From positions 138,249,415 through 138,313,414 of the forward strand of contig JAYESD010000001.1 of NCBI GenBank assembly GCA_036927565.1: a stretch of 64,000 nt of DNA, read 5' to 3'. Shown here in pieces: positions 1-11,629 of the stretch (its first letter is position 1; the number at the start of each line of letters is the position of its first letter). Source of the stretch: Tuctoria greenei (Eukaryota > Streptophyta > Magnoliopsida > Poales > Poaceae). The position numbers were made by a program, and so were the translations under genes. The notes beneath the pieces are model-generated. The model saw only the letters and a list, made by a program, of their open reading frames with translations, had not been told where the DNA came from and searched no databases.

Positions 1-235
1 CCAGGGGGGCTGTCGTCGACGTTTTACGCATTGACAGTGGGTGTCGTCAGACCTACAAAGCTCCGACAACCCCCGAGGGGCCCACCATTGCGTCTACACA
101 TTGATAGTGGGTTCTGTCGGACCTACTGAGCTATGGCAACCCTAGTGGGCTCGCTATCAACATTTTATGCGTTAACAGTGGATGCTGTCGGACCCATCAA
201 ACTTCGACACCTCCCAGGGGGCCCCACCGTTGACG
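1..235 (+). repeat. 70-bp tandem repeat, end of array (copy A)
   Basis: About three degenerate units recur every 70-72 bases. Each carries a cggac(c)tacc-aagct core, a G-run following ccc, and a tttacgc-rttga-agtgg segment. The array continues to the left of the window. The equivalent array in copy B is at 39541-40110. Bases 236-537 between the array and the antisense gene are unique spacer with no gene seen. Confidence 0.8.
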
Positions 236-537
236 TCACAAAGGGTCCCTGGCGATGTCGGAAGAAAACTTTGGACCTCAATGCTAAGCGTTCTAGCTAT
301 AAGTTCAAAGCGTTCAATTCATCAAGACATTGTCAAACCTTTTGGTACATGTTCGCAATCAAATTGTGTACATCTACCAGGGGGCCAATAAGATAAAGGA
401 CAATGTATTGAAGACAAGCACAAAATTGGATTCATTCATTCAAAGAGTGGATTTCATTCATCGGAAGTACTGTATTACAAAATGAGGATTATAGCAGAAG
501 GCAAAAGAGAAAGGCCCTAGCTACTGGAGGCTCTAAG

Positions 538-3500
538 TCATGTGGAAAAATGAGGCAACCTTCTCGACAACTTCTTGGACGCTAGCCCCTCGTAGCATCC
601 TCTTCTTTGACAATGGGTCCTTTGAAGACTGGATCTAGACAAAGTTGGGGGTCTCGGCTCTTGTAACACGCCAGAACATATTCGACGACGTTCTTAGCTA
701 GAGACTTTCCCTCCGTCTCCAGTTGGTCGACGATGACGTCACCCATCGCATCGAGTTTGCTGGAAGTGGAGCTAAGCGCCACCAACGCCTGGTCTAGCTC
801 CGGTGCTAGGTTCTCTGGATATACCGGACTAAAGTGAAGTGGCACCAAGGCTCTGTTGGCATGCCCCAAGAAATCCCACACCTGATAGGACTCAGTTTCC
901 CTCGAGCTCCGCAGCTCCTCCAGTGACCTTCTGGCTGCCGCAAGCTTTGAATTCTCTAGGGCGATGCGCTCGACCTCTTTGGCATGTTGCTGAAAGCTTT
1001 CAACCACTTGCTTTTCATGGTCAGCGAGCTCCGTCTCCCGGAGGTGGATGCAGTTCCTCCATTCGGTCAGGTCCTTCTCCCTGCCTCTCACTTTCCCCTC
1101 TCTGGTGGCAATATCAACTTCTCTTATAGAGAGCTCTCGCCCCAGCTTCCATTGCTTCTCTTCCTCCTGCTTGCACCGCTGTTCAAATTTTTTGGTGCGG
1201 TCCGCCAAGTTTTGCTCTCCTAGAGTCAGCTTCTGGGCGAGCTCCCCCTCTCTTTTCAAAATATCCTTCTGCATCTCCAGGAGCTTCTCTTCCCTCTCAT
1301 CGAGGTCCGCTCGGCGCTTTAGGAGAATCTCGTTCAGCGTGTTGAGGTTGTTGTGACGATCGTCAGTAGCCTCACTGCTTTTCCTGGCATGCTCGAGAAT
1401 CTCCTGAGACTTAGCGTCGAGGGCCCTAATGAAGGCCTCCCTTTCTTCCAGCAGCTGGCCCCAATACTCCATCTGGGTCTTTTCCTTCTCAACCCACTCT
1501 TGTTGGTTAGCAAGCCATGTATGTGCCAGCTAGGTTTCGAAATGAAGTCCATTGCGCCAACGCCGTAAGGTGTGGCGCTCTTCTTCGAGGACCTTGCTGT
1601 TGTGGTCGAAGGCGAGCTGGACTTGATGGAGACTCGAGTCGACAACGCCAAGGGAATAGGCTTCGGGCATGTTGGGTTCATCTCCGCTGGCTCTAAGGGA
1701 TCTTCCAGTACAAAAATTGGGTCCCACGCCACAAGTGTGGTCCCCTGTGACTCTGTGGCGCTTGGGCCACCGCCAGAAGCTCTTCTGCTTCTGCTGCCGC
1801 TTATGAGGGTCCCGCCTTGGGAACATCAACCTACGGGACCGACGCCGAAGGTCCCCCCTCCGGATCTTCTGCCGATGGCTCTGCAGGTGGAGGGCCTGCC
1901 GTCGACTCCTCTGGGCACTCCGGCTCAAACATGTGAGCCTCCAGAGTAATCGCCTCCGGGACGAACGTTGGAGTTTCGTCCGGAGCCCCCACCACCGCCG
2001 GCTCAGGTGCCAAAGTGTCAACAATCTCGGACACAGAGACCGAAAATTCGGAAACCTCCTGCTCGATTGTCGGATCTTTAACAACTTCTGGCACAGGCGC
2101 CGGAGCTTCGGTTACCTCCGTCTCAATTGCCGGAGCTTCTACCATCTCTGTGTCCTATGCCGGAGCTTCAGCCGCCGGCGCTGCTGCTGCTGGCGCATCT
2201 TCACAAATGTCTCCCCGTGGTCTGGCACTACCACGGGAGCCTTTGGTGTCACTTTGAGATCCAGATCCACGACAGTCGGTGTTGGAGCTGTCGTGACCTC
2301 AGCCACCACTTGGGGAGGCGCGGGGGTTGGAGCTGGAATTTCACCTGCATAGCCTCAGTCGTTGTGGCGTGTTCCAGAGCTTTTGTGCCTCTCTTCGTTG
2401 CCATGTAAACAAAAAATCGAAAGATTCAATACATGACGAAAATAAAAATAGCAACTCAAGGTGTGTACATAATGTTTACCTTGGGAAGCTACCACTCCAG
2501 CTGGTGTGGAACTTCTTCACCAGGCGATCGGAGCTAGAGCCCACTATGGTCGGTGTGGCTGGAGCTCTGGACTGCTGCCCAGGACATGTCGCTGTCTTTG
2601 GCATTGTCTCAGCCGGGAACCCCTCAGCTGGGAAGGACCTCCGGATCTGGAGCCCATGCCCGACACTGGGATCGGAGTTGATCTGGTGGAGCTAGCGCCC
2701 CTTGAGGACGCCTGCACTGGAGGAAGCGTGGCCGTTGAAGATCTGCCTCGTTGGGGAGAAGGGGCAGTTGAAGTCGGAGCTGACCTAACGTGGCCCCGTC
2801 AGCGTGCCTCAACTTCCTCTTCCGGCTGGAGGATTCGGATGGCTCCTTGCCTTTGCCCTTGCCCTTGCTGACGTCATCAACTTTCTGGCTCACGGCAGGG
2901 GTAGCCACCCTCTCTGAAGCTCTGGGGATTGCAACCCCGGAGATATGGCATCTCTCCACCACGCCTAAGTCATCCAATGCAAGCATTCTCCTCCGGATCT
3001 CCCTACTAATCTCCAGAACCATGTTCAGAGGCAGGAAGGCAGCTGGTGGAGCCAGGGTGTAGGGGGAGATACCTCCATTCTGAAACTTCTTGAGGTGGAT
3101 CTTCAAAGCTTCATCATCCAAGTTGGTGTTCAAACCAACTCAAATTCGGTTATGATCCATCTCACTATTGAAATCCCATGCGGGCCGCTCCCTAGTCTTC
3201 ATCGGAGCCCACTTGTTCACCAAGAAATTGCTGAAGACCATTTGGGGGGGGGGGGGGGGGTCACTCCACCATCTATGCATTCTTTGATCCTTTCCAGGAT
3301 GGGTTTGTATGCATCTGACAGCTTCAAAACTACGTTGCAGGGATCGGTGTTGACATTGGGAAGGCCCTTGGGCAGCTCCAGCCTCTCGTGCACCTCCACA
3401 TTGATGATCACTTAATACTTCTTTCAATCGTCCCACTTGCCGGAGGGGAAGCTCTTCAAGTACTTGGAGGGGCAATTCTTCTGCTTCACAAAGTAGTATA

Positions 3501-3938
3501 AGCCGATGAGCTTCGTCCCCTTGCCGGTGGTGTGGACCGTGAAAAAGGTCTAAAACAGCTCGATGCAGGGAGGCACGCCCACCCACATATCGCAGAAGTG
3601 GACAAAAGTCGCCACTAGCAAGAGGGATTGGGGGCCGAGATGATAAAGCTGGAGGCCGTAGAAATCCAGCAGCATCAAGAGAAAGCTTGAAAAAGGTGGG
3701 ATCGGACCACCATGGTGTACGCAGAGAAGTACACCATCTCTCCGGTGCGCTCCTTGAAGGGAAGCTTGCCGAAGCGGATGTCCTTGTTGCAGGAGTCGCT
3801 GGACCACCCCATGTAGGTCCGGACACTCTCCATCTGTTCGTTGGTCTTGACCTTGCTGTGGGGATGACCCAACTCCATCGCGGCAAGGTGGAGCGAAAGT
3901 TGGAAGTCTATGTGAAGGTTGGGAGGCCCTGAGCACAA
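538..3938 (-). pseudogene. Antisense gene of Grande-like element: gypsy-type-transposon domain plus coiled coil (copy A, broken)
   Basis: The gene runs opposite to the element's gag-pol. The N-terminal third (about 3938-3140) carries a segment with FYGLQL-HLGPQS followed by FVHFCD, resembling the plant 'putative gypsy type transposon' family (PF04195-like, from memory). A lysine-rich basic stretch (KGKGKGKEP then RKRKLR, near 2830-2880) looks like a nuclear localisation signal. Next come Pro/Ala/Glu/Val-rich imperfect repeats (about 2145-1830) and a long charged coiled coil (1472-900) ending in a conserved globular tail. Frameshifts break it, a premature stop lies at 582-584, and the acceptor of a small intron near 2402-2479 has lost its AG. 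Antisense genes in this position are known from maize Grande and Silene Retand. The function is unknown. Confidence 0.75.
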
Positions 3939-4416
3939 GTTCGATCGAAAGAGTAAAGAGTCCTCAAACCGTGCTGGCTTTCCTTCTTATGTAAGCCTCA
4001 GCCACGCTTGGTAGGAAAACGCAGTTGGATTGAGATCACATTTTCAAAAATCTGCCCTATCAATGACGAATGGGCCTAGGTCCACTCTGGCAGAAAGGTC
4101 GAAGTTATTACTCCAGGTGAACCATTGTCATGATGGGAAGTTGGAAGCCTGAGGTCAGCGGCCTAACGAGGTGCGCGAAACCGATACGGTTTTTGCATTG
4201 GGAACCAGCAACCTTCAATTGCGTGAGATCCGCATGCGAGGATCTCACCTACTGCATTCAAAAGAAGCCACGCGGTGATGGTTTAATAGAGAACCATTGC
4301 CCCAACGGCACATTAGAAGACCTTTGAAGCTGCAACGCCGGAATCGAAGATGGCCCCACCTCTGGTAGAATAACTTAACCCAAAGGGTTTCTCCTAGAGG
4401 TGGGTTGCGGGGCCAC
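3939..4416 (+). other. Spacer with polypurine tract before 3' LTR (copy A)
   Basis: This stretch is noncoding. It would include any promoter of the antisense gene, but no clear TATA box was identified. It ends in a G-rich segment (ggttgcggggccac) directly before the LTR, in the position of the plus-strand primer (PPT). Copy B has the matching tggtcgggggccac. Confidence 0.6.
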
Positions 4417-5254
4417 TATCGGCACTCTGCGTACCGGGTACCCCATGATACCGCAAGAAACACCGAGGAGTTCCACCCGTCCAAGTTGAATACCATCGAA
4501 GGCTAAACGTACTATACAACACTGGACCCACCTCCCTCGTTTGGTTAGCTCCGGCACTGTCATGTGTAACGCGAGGCTGGAGCTAACTCCCCCTCTAGGG
4601 AAGCTTTGGTCTTGTGACGTGACCAATGACCCCAGACCTAACCCACAGTAGAGGGAAGCTCCAGTGCTACCATGTGTATCGTGGCTCCGGACCTACCTCC
4701 TCACGAAGGGAAACTCTAGAGCCACCACGTGTCAAGCCTCCGGACCTAAGACAGCAACAAAGAGACTGGCGGATCTCCAACAACGTGAATATTCAAGGTA
4801 CACTTAAACCTACAGTTACAAGACCTGATTGCGTGTCATTAATGCCATATTAATGACACATGATTGGAGGACTCTTAACAACGGTAACACCACCATTAAG
4901 GCATGTTATCTTGATGTTAATTGTGCTTAATATTCATAGATTGTGTATTAGGCAATTAACTACCACCAGGGCTACATGTCAGGCCGGGCTGATGTAACGG
5001 CCAGTCCTTAGACTATAAAAAGGCTGCACTACACGATACATGACAACTAAGCTCACACGCTCACAAGCGCCATACATTCATACATACAACACACATCCCG
5101 TGGAGTAGGGTGTTATGCTCAGGCGGCCCGAACCACGTAAAATATCTCATGTCATCATCTTGTTCATAATCTCACGCTCGCCCTAACCAATCAAGAACCT
5201 CCGCGGGCTACGATCTAGTAATATCGGGGGAAGTGTCGATCGCACACTTTGACA
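4417..5254 (+). repeat. 3' LTR of Grande-like element, copy A (838 bp)
   Basis: It begins tatcggcactctgcgtacc (canonical TG mutated to TA) and ends cacactttgaca. It aligns throughout with the LTRs at 32044-32822 and 44255-45088. Internal direct repeats of about 55 bp (about 4596-4745) carry agggaagctc and cacgtgt-like cores. A TATA box lies at 5014. By eye its last about 185 bases differ from the copy B 3' LTR at about 12 positions. Confidence 0.93.
5014..5020 (+). promoter_or_regulatory. LTR TATA box
   Basis: TATAAAA lies in the U3 part of the Grande-like LTR. It is conserved at 32582-32588 and 44849-44855 in the sister LTRs. It is the likely Pol II core promoter of the element. Confidence 0.65.
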
Positions 5255-5259
5255 GACGC
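5255..5259. repeat. Target-site duplication gacgc (right side, copy A)
   Basis: gacgc follows the LTR end and is itself followed by chromovirus gag sequence (accaattacaac). The same five bases flank the complete copy B element on both sides (32039-32043 and 45089-45093). The left copy for A is outside the window. Confidence 0.9.
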
Positions 5260-5630
5260 ACCAATTACAACAAGTTGGTTAGTTTGGCCATTATGTTCGA
5301 GGATGCTCACCACCAAATCTGGTGGAGAAGAAAGAAAAGAGTGTACCACCGGACAACCCCGTTCCTCAGAAGTACCGCTTGGTATATAGTACACCACCCA
5401 GTCAGCAAATGCAGTTGGACATGCAACCCCTGCAATATCGGGGTCATTTATCTCAATATTATGGTTTCAGACTGCACCAACAGCAGCAATATGCCGTTCC
5501 TAGTACATTTGTTCCAAAACTAGATGCACCCATCTTCCATCCTCAGATTGGCGGAGGACCGATGAAACATCCGTGCCTTACGTGTGGCCAGTTAGGTCAT
5601 TTTACTAGGAAGTGTCCACAAGGTCAATAG
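5260..5630 (+). pseudogene. Chromovirus gag, C-terminal part with zinc knuckle (copy A)
   Basis: This is the C-terminal half of gag (nucleocapsid), which packages element RNA. A CX2CX4HX4C zinc knuckle (CLTCGQLGHFTRKC) is encoded at 5574-5615, preceded by a Gln/Tyr-rich linker. The N-terminal part was separated by the Grande-like insertion: in copy B the reading frame continues from HGR at 32043 to TNYNK at 45094. A frameshift lies between the first residues and the linker, and a stop follows the knuckle at 5628. It is not functional. Confidence 0.85.
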
Positions 5631-5732
5631 AGCAGCAGAAATAAATTAGTACATGGTAGTAATCAGCAACAGAGTTGGTCTAAGAGAGCAGCACCGAAAC
5701 CCGAAGGTATCCACAATACAACTCTATAGGAT

Positions 5733-6238
5733 GTGTTGGATGGAGAACCTGTCTTGGCGGGTATGTTCACTCTCAACGAACTGCCCTTGCTGATTCTATT
5801 TTATTCTGGAGCTACACACAACTTCATTTCAGCAAGTCATTTGTGTGCAAATCTGAGATATCCACCACTACCACCAAGGATCATTACCTTATCAATTCAC
5901 CAGGAGGAAACATAGCTGCTAGCGAAATTGTGGTTAAAGAACCCTTGTGCTTAGGTGGAAAATTGTACCCTACGACCCTCATTGTGTTAGAGGGGCAGCG
6001 GATTGATGTTATCTTAGGTATGGCATGGTTGATTTACCACGGAGCTGTTCTTGACATTGGTCCTCGGATTGTTCGGTTGGACTCTCCATTCTACGGTCCT
6101 CATGCCCTCATACTTGAAGTGCTAGATTCTGAAATTCCAGTCGCCTATCACATAGTAACCACTAAACTTGAGGACATTCCAGTGGTTTGTGAATATCCCG
6201 ACGTATTTCCAGATGATCTTTTGGGTATGCTACCATAG
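5733..6238 (+). pseudogene. Chromovirus aspartic protease (copy A, catalytic Asp lost)
   Basis: This is the retropepsin-like protease that would process the polyprotein. The active-site region reads FYSGATHNFIS where the family has FDSGATHSFIS, so the catalytic Asp is Tyr. The flap and ILGMAWL segment (family: LGMDWL) follow. A frameshift divides the segment around 5850-5910. Copy B has the same Asp-to-Tyr change, so the loss predates the duplication. Confidence 0.83.
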
Positions 6239-6900
6239 CGTGACATAGAGTTTAAGATTGATCTAGCACCCCAGACTACACCGATATCTCGAAGATCATA
6301 TCGAGTGCCCCAAATGAACTAGTAGAACTGAAGGAGCACCTGAAAGACTTGCTAGACAAAGGATTTATCAGACCCAGCTCATCACCATGGGGCGGCTCAA
6401 CTTTATTTGTGAAGAAAAAGGATTAGTAACTACAGTTGTGTGTGGACTACTGTACTCTGAATGCAGTGACAACTAAGAATAAGTATCCCCTGCCACAGAT
6501 TGATATCTTATTTGATCATCTTGTGGGTGCCTAAGTATTCAACAAGATGGATTTGAGGTCAGGTTATCATTAGATTAAGATTCGAGCGGAAGATATTTTG
6601 AATACGACGTTCTCAACCAGATACGGACTCTATGAATATCTGGTCATGTTTTTTGGTCTAACCAATGCACCGGCACACTTCATGTACCTTATGAATTCTC
6701 TTTTCATGCCGGAGTTGGATCGGTTTGTTGTGGTATTCATTGACAACATACTGGTATACTACAAATCAGAGGAAGAGCATGTTGACCATCTTCATATTAT
6801 ACTACAGCGATTAAGAGAGCATAAGCTATATGCTAAGTTCAGTAAGTGTGAGTTTTGGATCAACAAAGTGCCTCATCTCGGTCCTATTGGATCCAAGTAA
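6239..6900 (+). pseudogene. Chromovirus reverse transcriptase (copy A, dead)
   Basis: Recognisable RT blocks include LCVDY, TLN, NKYPLP-ID, SGYH, STRYGLYEYLVMFFGLTNAP and a catalytic box reading FIDNILVYYKSEEEH. The family box is FIDDILVYSKSEEEH, so the second catalytic Asp is Asn. Several in-frame stops lie before 6598. The ORF stops after PHLGPIGSK, where thumb and RNase H should follow. The next recognisable residues belong to the pre-integrase linker, so the RNase H region is deleted. The same FIDN change and deletion occur in copy B. Confidence 0.86.
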
Positions 6901-7215
6901 GGTTGTACAAGTACAAGTACAAGTTGACCTCGCATCCTATAGGATATTGTAGCAGCTCAAAAGAGAGACAAAGGAATGTCAAGTATCTGGGCAAGGATTA
7001 ACGAGAAGAAGATGAAGTGTTTCCGGATGGATGATCAAGGTGTTCTGTGGTTCCACAACTGAATAGTAGTACCCCAGAATACGAAGCTAAAGAAGCAGAT
7101 CTTGGATGAAGCACATATGTCAAATTATTCTATACATCCAGGAAGTAACAAGATGTACCAAGATCTCTAGAGTAAATTTTGGTTGACTAGGATGAAATGA
7201 GAGATTGCTAAATAT
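6901..7215 (+). pseudogene. Chromovirus integrase N-terminal zinc-binding segment (copy A)
   Basis: After the RNase H deletion junction (gtacaa repeated three times near 6903-6921) the sequence encodes the linker and the HHCC zinc region of integrase: ILDEAH, then H-PGSNKMYQDL and MK-EIAKY. Stops interrupt it. The frame is cut inside AKY|VSECDTC by the Sirevirus-like element and resumes at 17109. Confidence 0.8.
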
Positions 7216-8937
7216 TGTAGGATCGAAGAGCATGTGAAAAGCTACCAAAGGGAGGTGAATATTAGATTAAAACTTTTTCAGCGGAAGCAACAAAAACCCC
7301 TCGATAGAAAATCAATCTGATAGAGAAACTGTGTGTACGAGTGTTTCCAACGTGTTCAAAACGTGAAAAATCAGTGTAGATTATAGAGAATCAAGTCATG
7401 AAGACACACCAACAAGAATCACGAGAAAACATCAAGTAAACCTCAAGTTATGATCAAAATCCTGAGCAAAGATCAATCTATTCTAACAGTGAGCGAACAG
7501 ATTTGCTAGGCTGCAAAGAAACTCCTATAACTCAAAAACCACAAATCCAATGATCTCAAATTTTTGAAAGATGACAGAGTATTGAGTTGCAAAGACAAAA
7601 CAAAAAGAATCACTTTAACTAGATCTATAAAACTCGAGTTACAATAAAAACACCAAAGAAAGGTCGGGCAGCGCAGAAACTAGACGAGGAAGACTTGACA
7701 AAAACAAGTTGGACAAATAAGATACAAAAGCTCCTCTAAACTACAAATTTTATTGATCAAAACACAAGAGGAACAGCCTCAAAGTCGTGCACCATGAGCT
7801 CTGGCCTCCCTTGCTTATATAACCAGCCCTTAGGCCAACCCAATCAACACTAGGACTCCTACTCCTACTCTGTTTCAACAGAAACTTTCCATAACTGCTC
7901 AAGACTCTTCCATAGGCAGATAGAAGCAATCTTAAGACTTCCAAACACCGTAACAGCATCCTAAACATTCCTAAAACAGATCAACTTCTTGACCCACACG
8001 AAATCTAACCAAAGCGAACTCGAAACTTTCCATAAACGAACCATAACCACCTCAGCCGCAGTCTGAGGCATAATCCAGTTGGTTGGACCTTTCCGGCTAC
8101 ATCTTCACGTCGAGAAATGTAGCCACATCCATGCACCCGTTGCACACCTGCAAACACCTTCCAATGACATCCACAATACCTTCATATGCATTGTTCTTGA
8201 CACAAACATGTTGCGCAACCTCCCGATCAACTCGACCACAATTTCTCCCGAACTTGGTTGTTGAACCTCATCCTCTCCCTAAGACTAGTTCAATGGATCC
8301 CGTCACAATCCATGTCTTGACCTCAAGCAACACTTGTACATGAACAAACAACTAATTCTTCCAAGCACAAGTTCACGACTTGACTCACGTTAGCCCGGAA
8401 AACACACACCTTACGTGAGCACCTCACATAAGCATGTTGCAAACCATATCAAAAATGATATCAGCCATAACCATCAAAAAACACCAAAAACTTAGTAAAT
8501 GAGTACTAAGCAAATCATCCCATAAGTCAGAAGAAAGTTTGAAACATTGCAAGTTAAAATTGAACAACCGCATAATTATTTTAGCAAGTTGGAATATCGA
8601 ATAGTCCAAAAGCGGCGCTGCAACGTAAAGGCAAAAGATCAGACATTCCAATCCGAAACTCACGTGCAAATCACTTGTAGGAAAGTTCCGGCAGTTCTAA
8701 CAAAGTAAAGAGTAAATGTTACTCCCGAAAACACATTTGTAAAGATCTTCCGTGTCGACTCACGTGCAGCTCACATGACTGAAAGTTAGGACAATCCGAA
8801 GCGAGAAACACGTTCGAATCACGTGAGGAAAAGTTCAGACAATCCGAAGAAAGTGTTTCAGCAATATTCAAAACTTTAAATGTTAACCCTCACTTTTATT
8901 CTAATTGTCAATGTACTCAGCACACATAGGTCTCACA
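7216..8937 (-). repeat. 3' LTR of Sirevirus-like copy A (1,722 bp)
   Basis: On the plus strand it reads tgtaggatcgaagagc at the left and cataggtctcaca at the right, giving TG...CA ends. It pairs with 15361-17103. A minus-strand TATATAAG lies at 7814-7821. It contains the CACGTG-palindrome repeats at 8661-8855. The short frames inside it have no supported coding content. Confidence 0.92.
8661..8855 (-). repeat. Palindromic direct repeats in Sirevirus-like LTR
   Basis: Three imperfect units combine a CACGTG-like box, GAAAGTT, and a palindrome close to TTCGGACAATCCGAA. Matching units are at 16822-17020, about 48500-48700 and about 56700-56905. Conserved palindromes in the LTR are reported for Sireviruses. 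They may act as transcription-factor or chromatin sites, which is inference. Confidence 0.7.
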
Positions 8938-9100
8938 ATCTCCCCCTTGATGAATGCATTGGCAACACTACTTAAAATCCCAACATTAGCTCATTCATGT
9001 TTTATAAAAAGTTTTGACAAAATAAAATTTCTCCCCCATTTTGAAAATCAAAAGTCAAATGAGAAGAAACTCAAAAAATTTCTCCCCCTATATGGAATCG
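8938..9100 (-). promoter_or_regulatory. Multiple polypurine tracts, Sirevirus-like copy A
   Basis: On the minus strand a purine run (caagggggagat) directly adjoins the 3' LTR start and is the functional PPT position. Two more gggggaga runs lie upstream, seen on the plus strand as tctccccc near 9032 and 9080. Repeated PPTs before the 3' LTR are a described Sirevirus trait. Plus-strand DNA synthesis would start here. Confidence 0.72.
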
Positions 9101-9940
9101 TGCAAAACACTTGTGAATGTGCAATGTGTGTCATACTTCTTCTCGTTTGATAATTTATTCAGCAAGGTACAAAAGTGAAATTTAGTTGTTTTCTGAGCAT
9201 AATATGAGATACACATATAAAACAAAGCTCATCCAAGTCTTACTATCAAGTAACATACACTATTGAATCAATGAGATACATAAAGTATTGTAAGCCATGC
9301 TAGAGATCAAGTGTAATTTTTCAATTTAAGCAAGTCATGATCTCACAAACTCAACTATTTAAAACTTGAAAGCATGACACATGTTGCTGTTTTTTATTTT
9401 TCATTATCAATTAAAGCACAAATTTTGATCATATGACATTTGCAAGAGATTATATGCCGCATCAACCTTATTCTAACCAAGCTAAGTCTATGTCATTTGA
9501 CAATCAAAAGGCTAAGAACATGGTTTTAGTCATACACAACTCCTTCCAAGTTCATATCAAAGTGCAATGATAAGCAGTCTCAAAAGAAGAAGTGTGATGC
9601 ATGCATATTCTCTTGATGTTTTCAGATTTTTATTCGATTATAAAAGCTCAACATGTGGACTATTGATTGATTTTTTTTTCATGATTAAAAACACTTGTGA
9701 GCATGCAACAAGTTCAAAACAGCAGGAAAGTTCAATCATGACCAGATTTAGTATAAGTAATTATTCAAATTACTAGTCATGGCAAAACTAGAAAATGTAT
9801 AACATGAGTAATGTAGTAATAACTTTGAGCATGTCAAAGGAATCACAAACTCATTTATGTATGAAACACTATGCTCATATTATATTAATTTTAGATTCAC
9901 AAATAGACTTCCCAAGTTTCAAAACTCCCTCTCAATTTAA
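9101..9940 (-). other. Noncoding AT-rich tail between pol and PPTs
   Basis: No domain, env-like ORF or signal was recognised on either strand. The stretch is conserved in copy B (48926-49770), so it is a normal part of this element. Confidence 0.6.
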
Positions 9941-11629
9941 GCCATGAGGATGCATAACCATTACTTCACTATGAATGAATGAAAAACGAGTGAAACCCAA
10001 AGGTTTTGTAAAAATGTCAGCTAATTATTGTTCGGTGTCTACGTGGTGAAGCATAATGTTTCCTTTTTCAACATTATCACGGAGAAAGTGACACATAATA
10101 TAAATATGCTTAGTTCTAGAGTGTTGCACGAGGGTTTTTAGCAATGCAAATGGCACTAGCATTGGCACAAAACAGCAAAACACTATCTAATTCAACCCCA
10201 TAGTCCTTTAGTGTTTGACCATTTAAAGAATTTTTGAGCGAACGCTAGCAATAGCTACATATTCAGATTCAGTAGTTGATTGTGCAACTGAACTTTGTTT
10301 TCTAGAGTACCAAGCAATGAGTGAATTACCAAGAAAATGACAAGCACCCGAAGTACTTTTCCTATCAATCCAACAACCCCCAAAATCAAAATCAGAAATA
10401 AGCTTTCAAAGTAACGGTTGAGGAAAATGGAAGAAAAATGCCAAATTTTTTAGTACCATGTAAACACCTGATAATCCTTTTGACAGCTTGACGATGTGAA
10501 ACACGTGGGGAAGCTTGAAATCTTGCACAAAGACATACACTGAATTATATGTCCGATCTTGATGCCGTGAGGTACAAAAGTGATCTGATCATGCTTTGAT
10601 ATTCTTTTTGATCAACGATTTCACTCTCTTCATCAAGTTCCAGTGTTGTTGTTGTTCCCATTGGTGTCCAAAGCGGCTTGTTGTTTTTCATGTTTAAATG
10701 TATAAGGATATCTTTTGTGTACTTCGTTTGATGCACAAAGGTTTCCTCCTTAGTTTGCTTGATTTGTAGCCCCAAAAATTATGTGAGTTCTCCCACCATA
10801 CTCATTTCAAATTCGAAACTCATCATAGCATAAAACTTAGACATAAGATCATGAGAAGCACAACCAAAGATAATATCATCCACATACACTTGAACGAATA
10901 ATGAGTCAATGCCATGCGTCAGCATAAAAAGAGTTTTATCTACTTTGCCCATGGTAAAACCCTTTTTAGGTAAAAATGTTTTTAACCTATCATACCATGC
11001 TCTAGGGGCTTGTTTAAGACCATACAAAGCTATGGACAGTTTGCAAACATGATTAGGAAAATCAGGATTTTCAAAACCTAGGGGTTGCTTAACATAAACC
11101 TCCTCATCTATGTAGCCATTAAGAAAAGCACTTTTTACATCCATTTGACATAATTTGAAACCCATAGATGCAGCAAATGCTAATAAAATTTTTATGGCTT
11201 CTAACCTAGCAACAGGAGCAAACTTTCATCAAAAATCTACCTTCTACTTGTGTGAAACCTTGAGCAACCGATCTAGCCTTATTCCTAACCACGACCCCAT
11301 CCTCACTTTGTTTTATTTTTTAACATCCATTTAGTTCCAATTAATGTGTCATCATGAGGTGGAGGTACAATTTTCCAAACATTATTTCTTTCAAAATTTT
11401 CTAACTCTTCTTGCATGGCAATCATCCAAGATTCATTAGTGAGTGCGTGATATATCTTTGGGTTCAAAAGAAGCAACAAAAGCAGAATGAGCATGAGAGT
11501 TTGGATTGCAAAACCTGGACTGTGTGACCCATTTGTGCAAGCTTCCAATAATTTGTTGTGGAGGTTGACTTTTGAGGATCCGGAGGGGAGTAGACACTTT
11601 ACAAGCTCCTTCTTCTTCATGTTCATCAC
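9941..11629 (-). pseudogene. Copia RT and RNase H (Sirevirus-like copy A)
   Basis: The minus-strand RVT_2-type RT starts near WKIVPPPHDDTLIGTKW (about 11380), continues with QMDVKSAFLNG-DEEVYVKQPLGF and LYGLKQAPRAWYDRL, and has an intact YVDD box (VYVDDIIFG) near 10870. It proceeds to the RT thumb (10775-10545). RNase H follows in damaged form (SRKQSSVAQSTTESEY; IFTKPLG near 9985). Frameshifts and stops separate the blocks. The cDNA synthesis role is known from the family; this copy cannot make the full polyprotein. Confidence 0.85.

Larger units (their letters stand above)
1..5254 (+). mobile_element. Tat/Grande-like Ty3-gypsy element, copy A, 3' part only
   Basis: This is the 3' end of a large gypsy element whose gag-pol half lies before the window. 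It holds tandem repeats, an antisense gene and the 3' LTR in the same order as the complete copy at 32044-45088. The LTR end at 5254 is followed by gacgc and then by chromovirus gag, exactly as after copy B. It is therefore the duplicated version of the same insertion and not an independent one. Lineage is inferred from copy B, which has Tat-type RT and two RNase H domains. Confidence 0.88.

Noticed and set aside
133..396. Open frame of 87 codons at the window start
   Set aside because: It lies in the 70-bp tandem repeats. A similar frame in copy B is equally repeat-driven, with no domain.
839..1356. Plus-strand frames opposite the coiled-coil gene
   Set aside because: They are shadows of the biased codon use on the minus strand, with no domain similarity.
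9100..9940. Env-like gene of the Sirevirus-like element
   Set aside because: No long frame or membrane segment is seen in either copy between pol and the 3' LTR.
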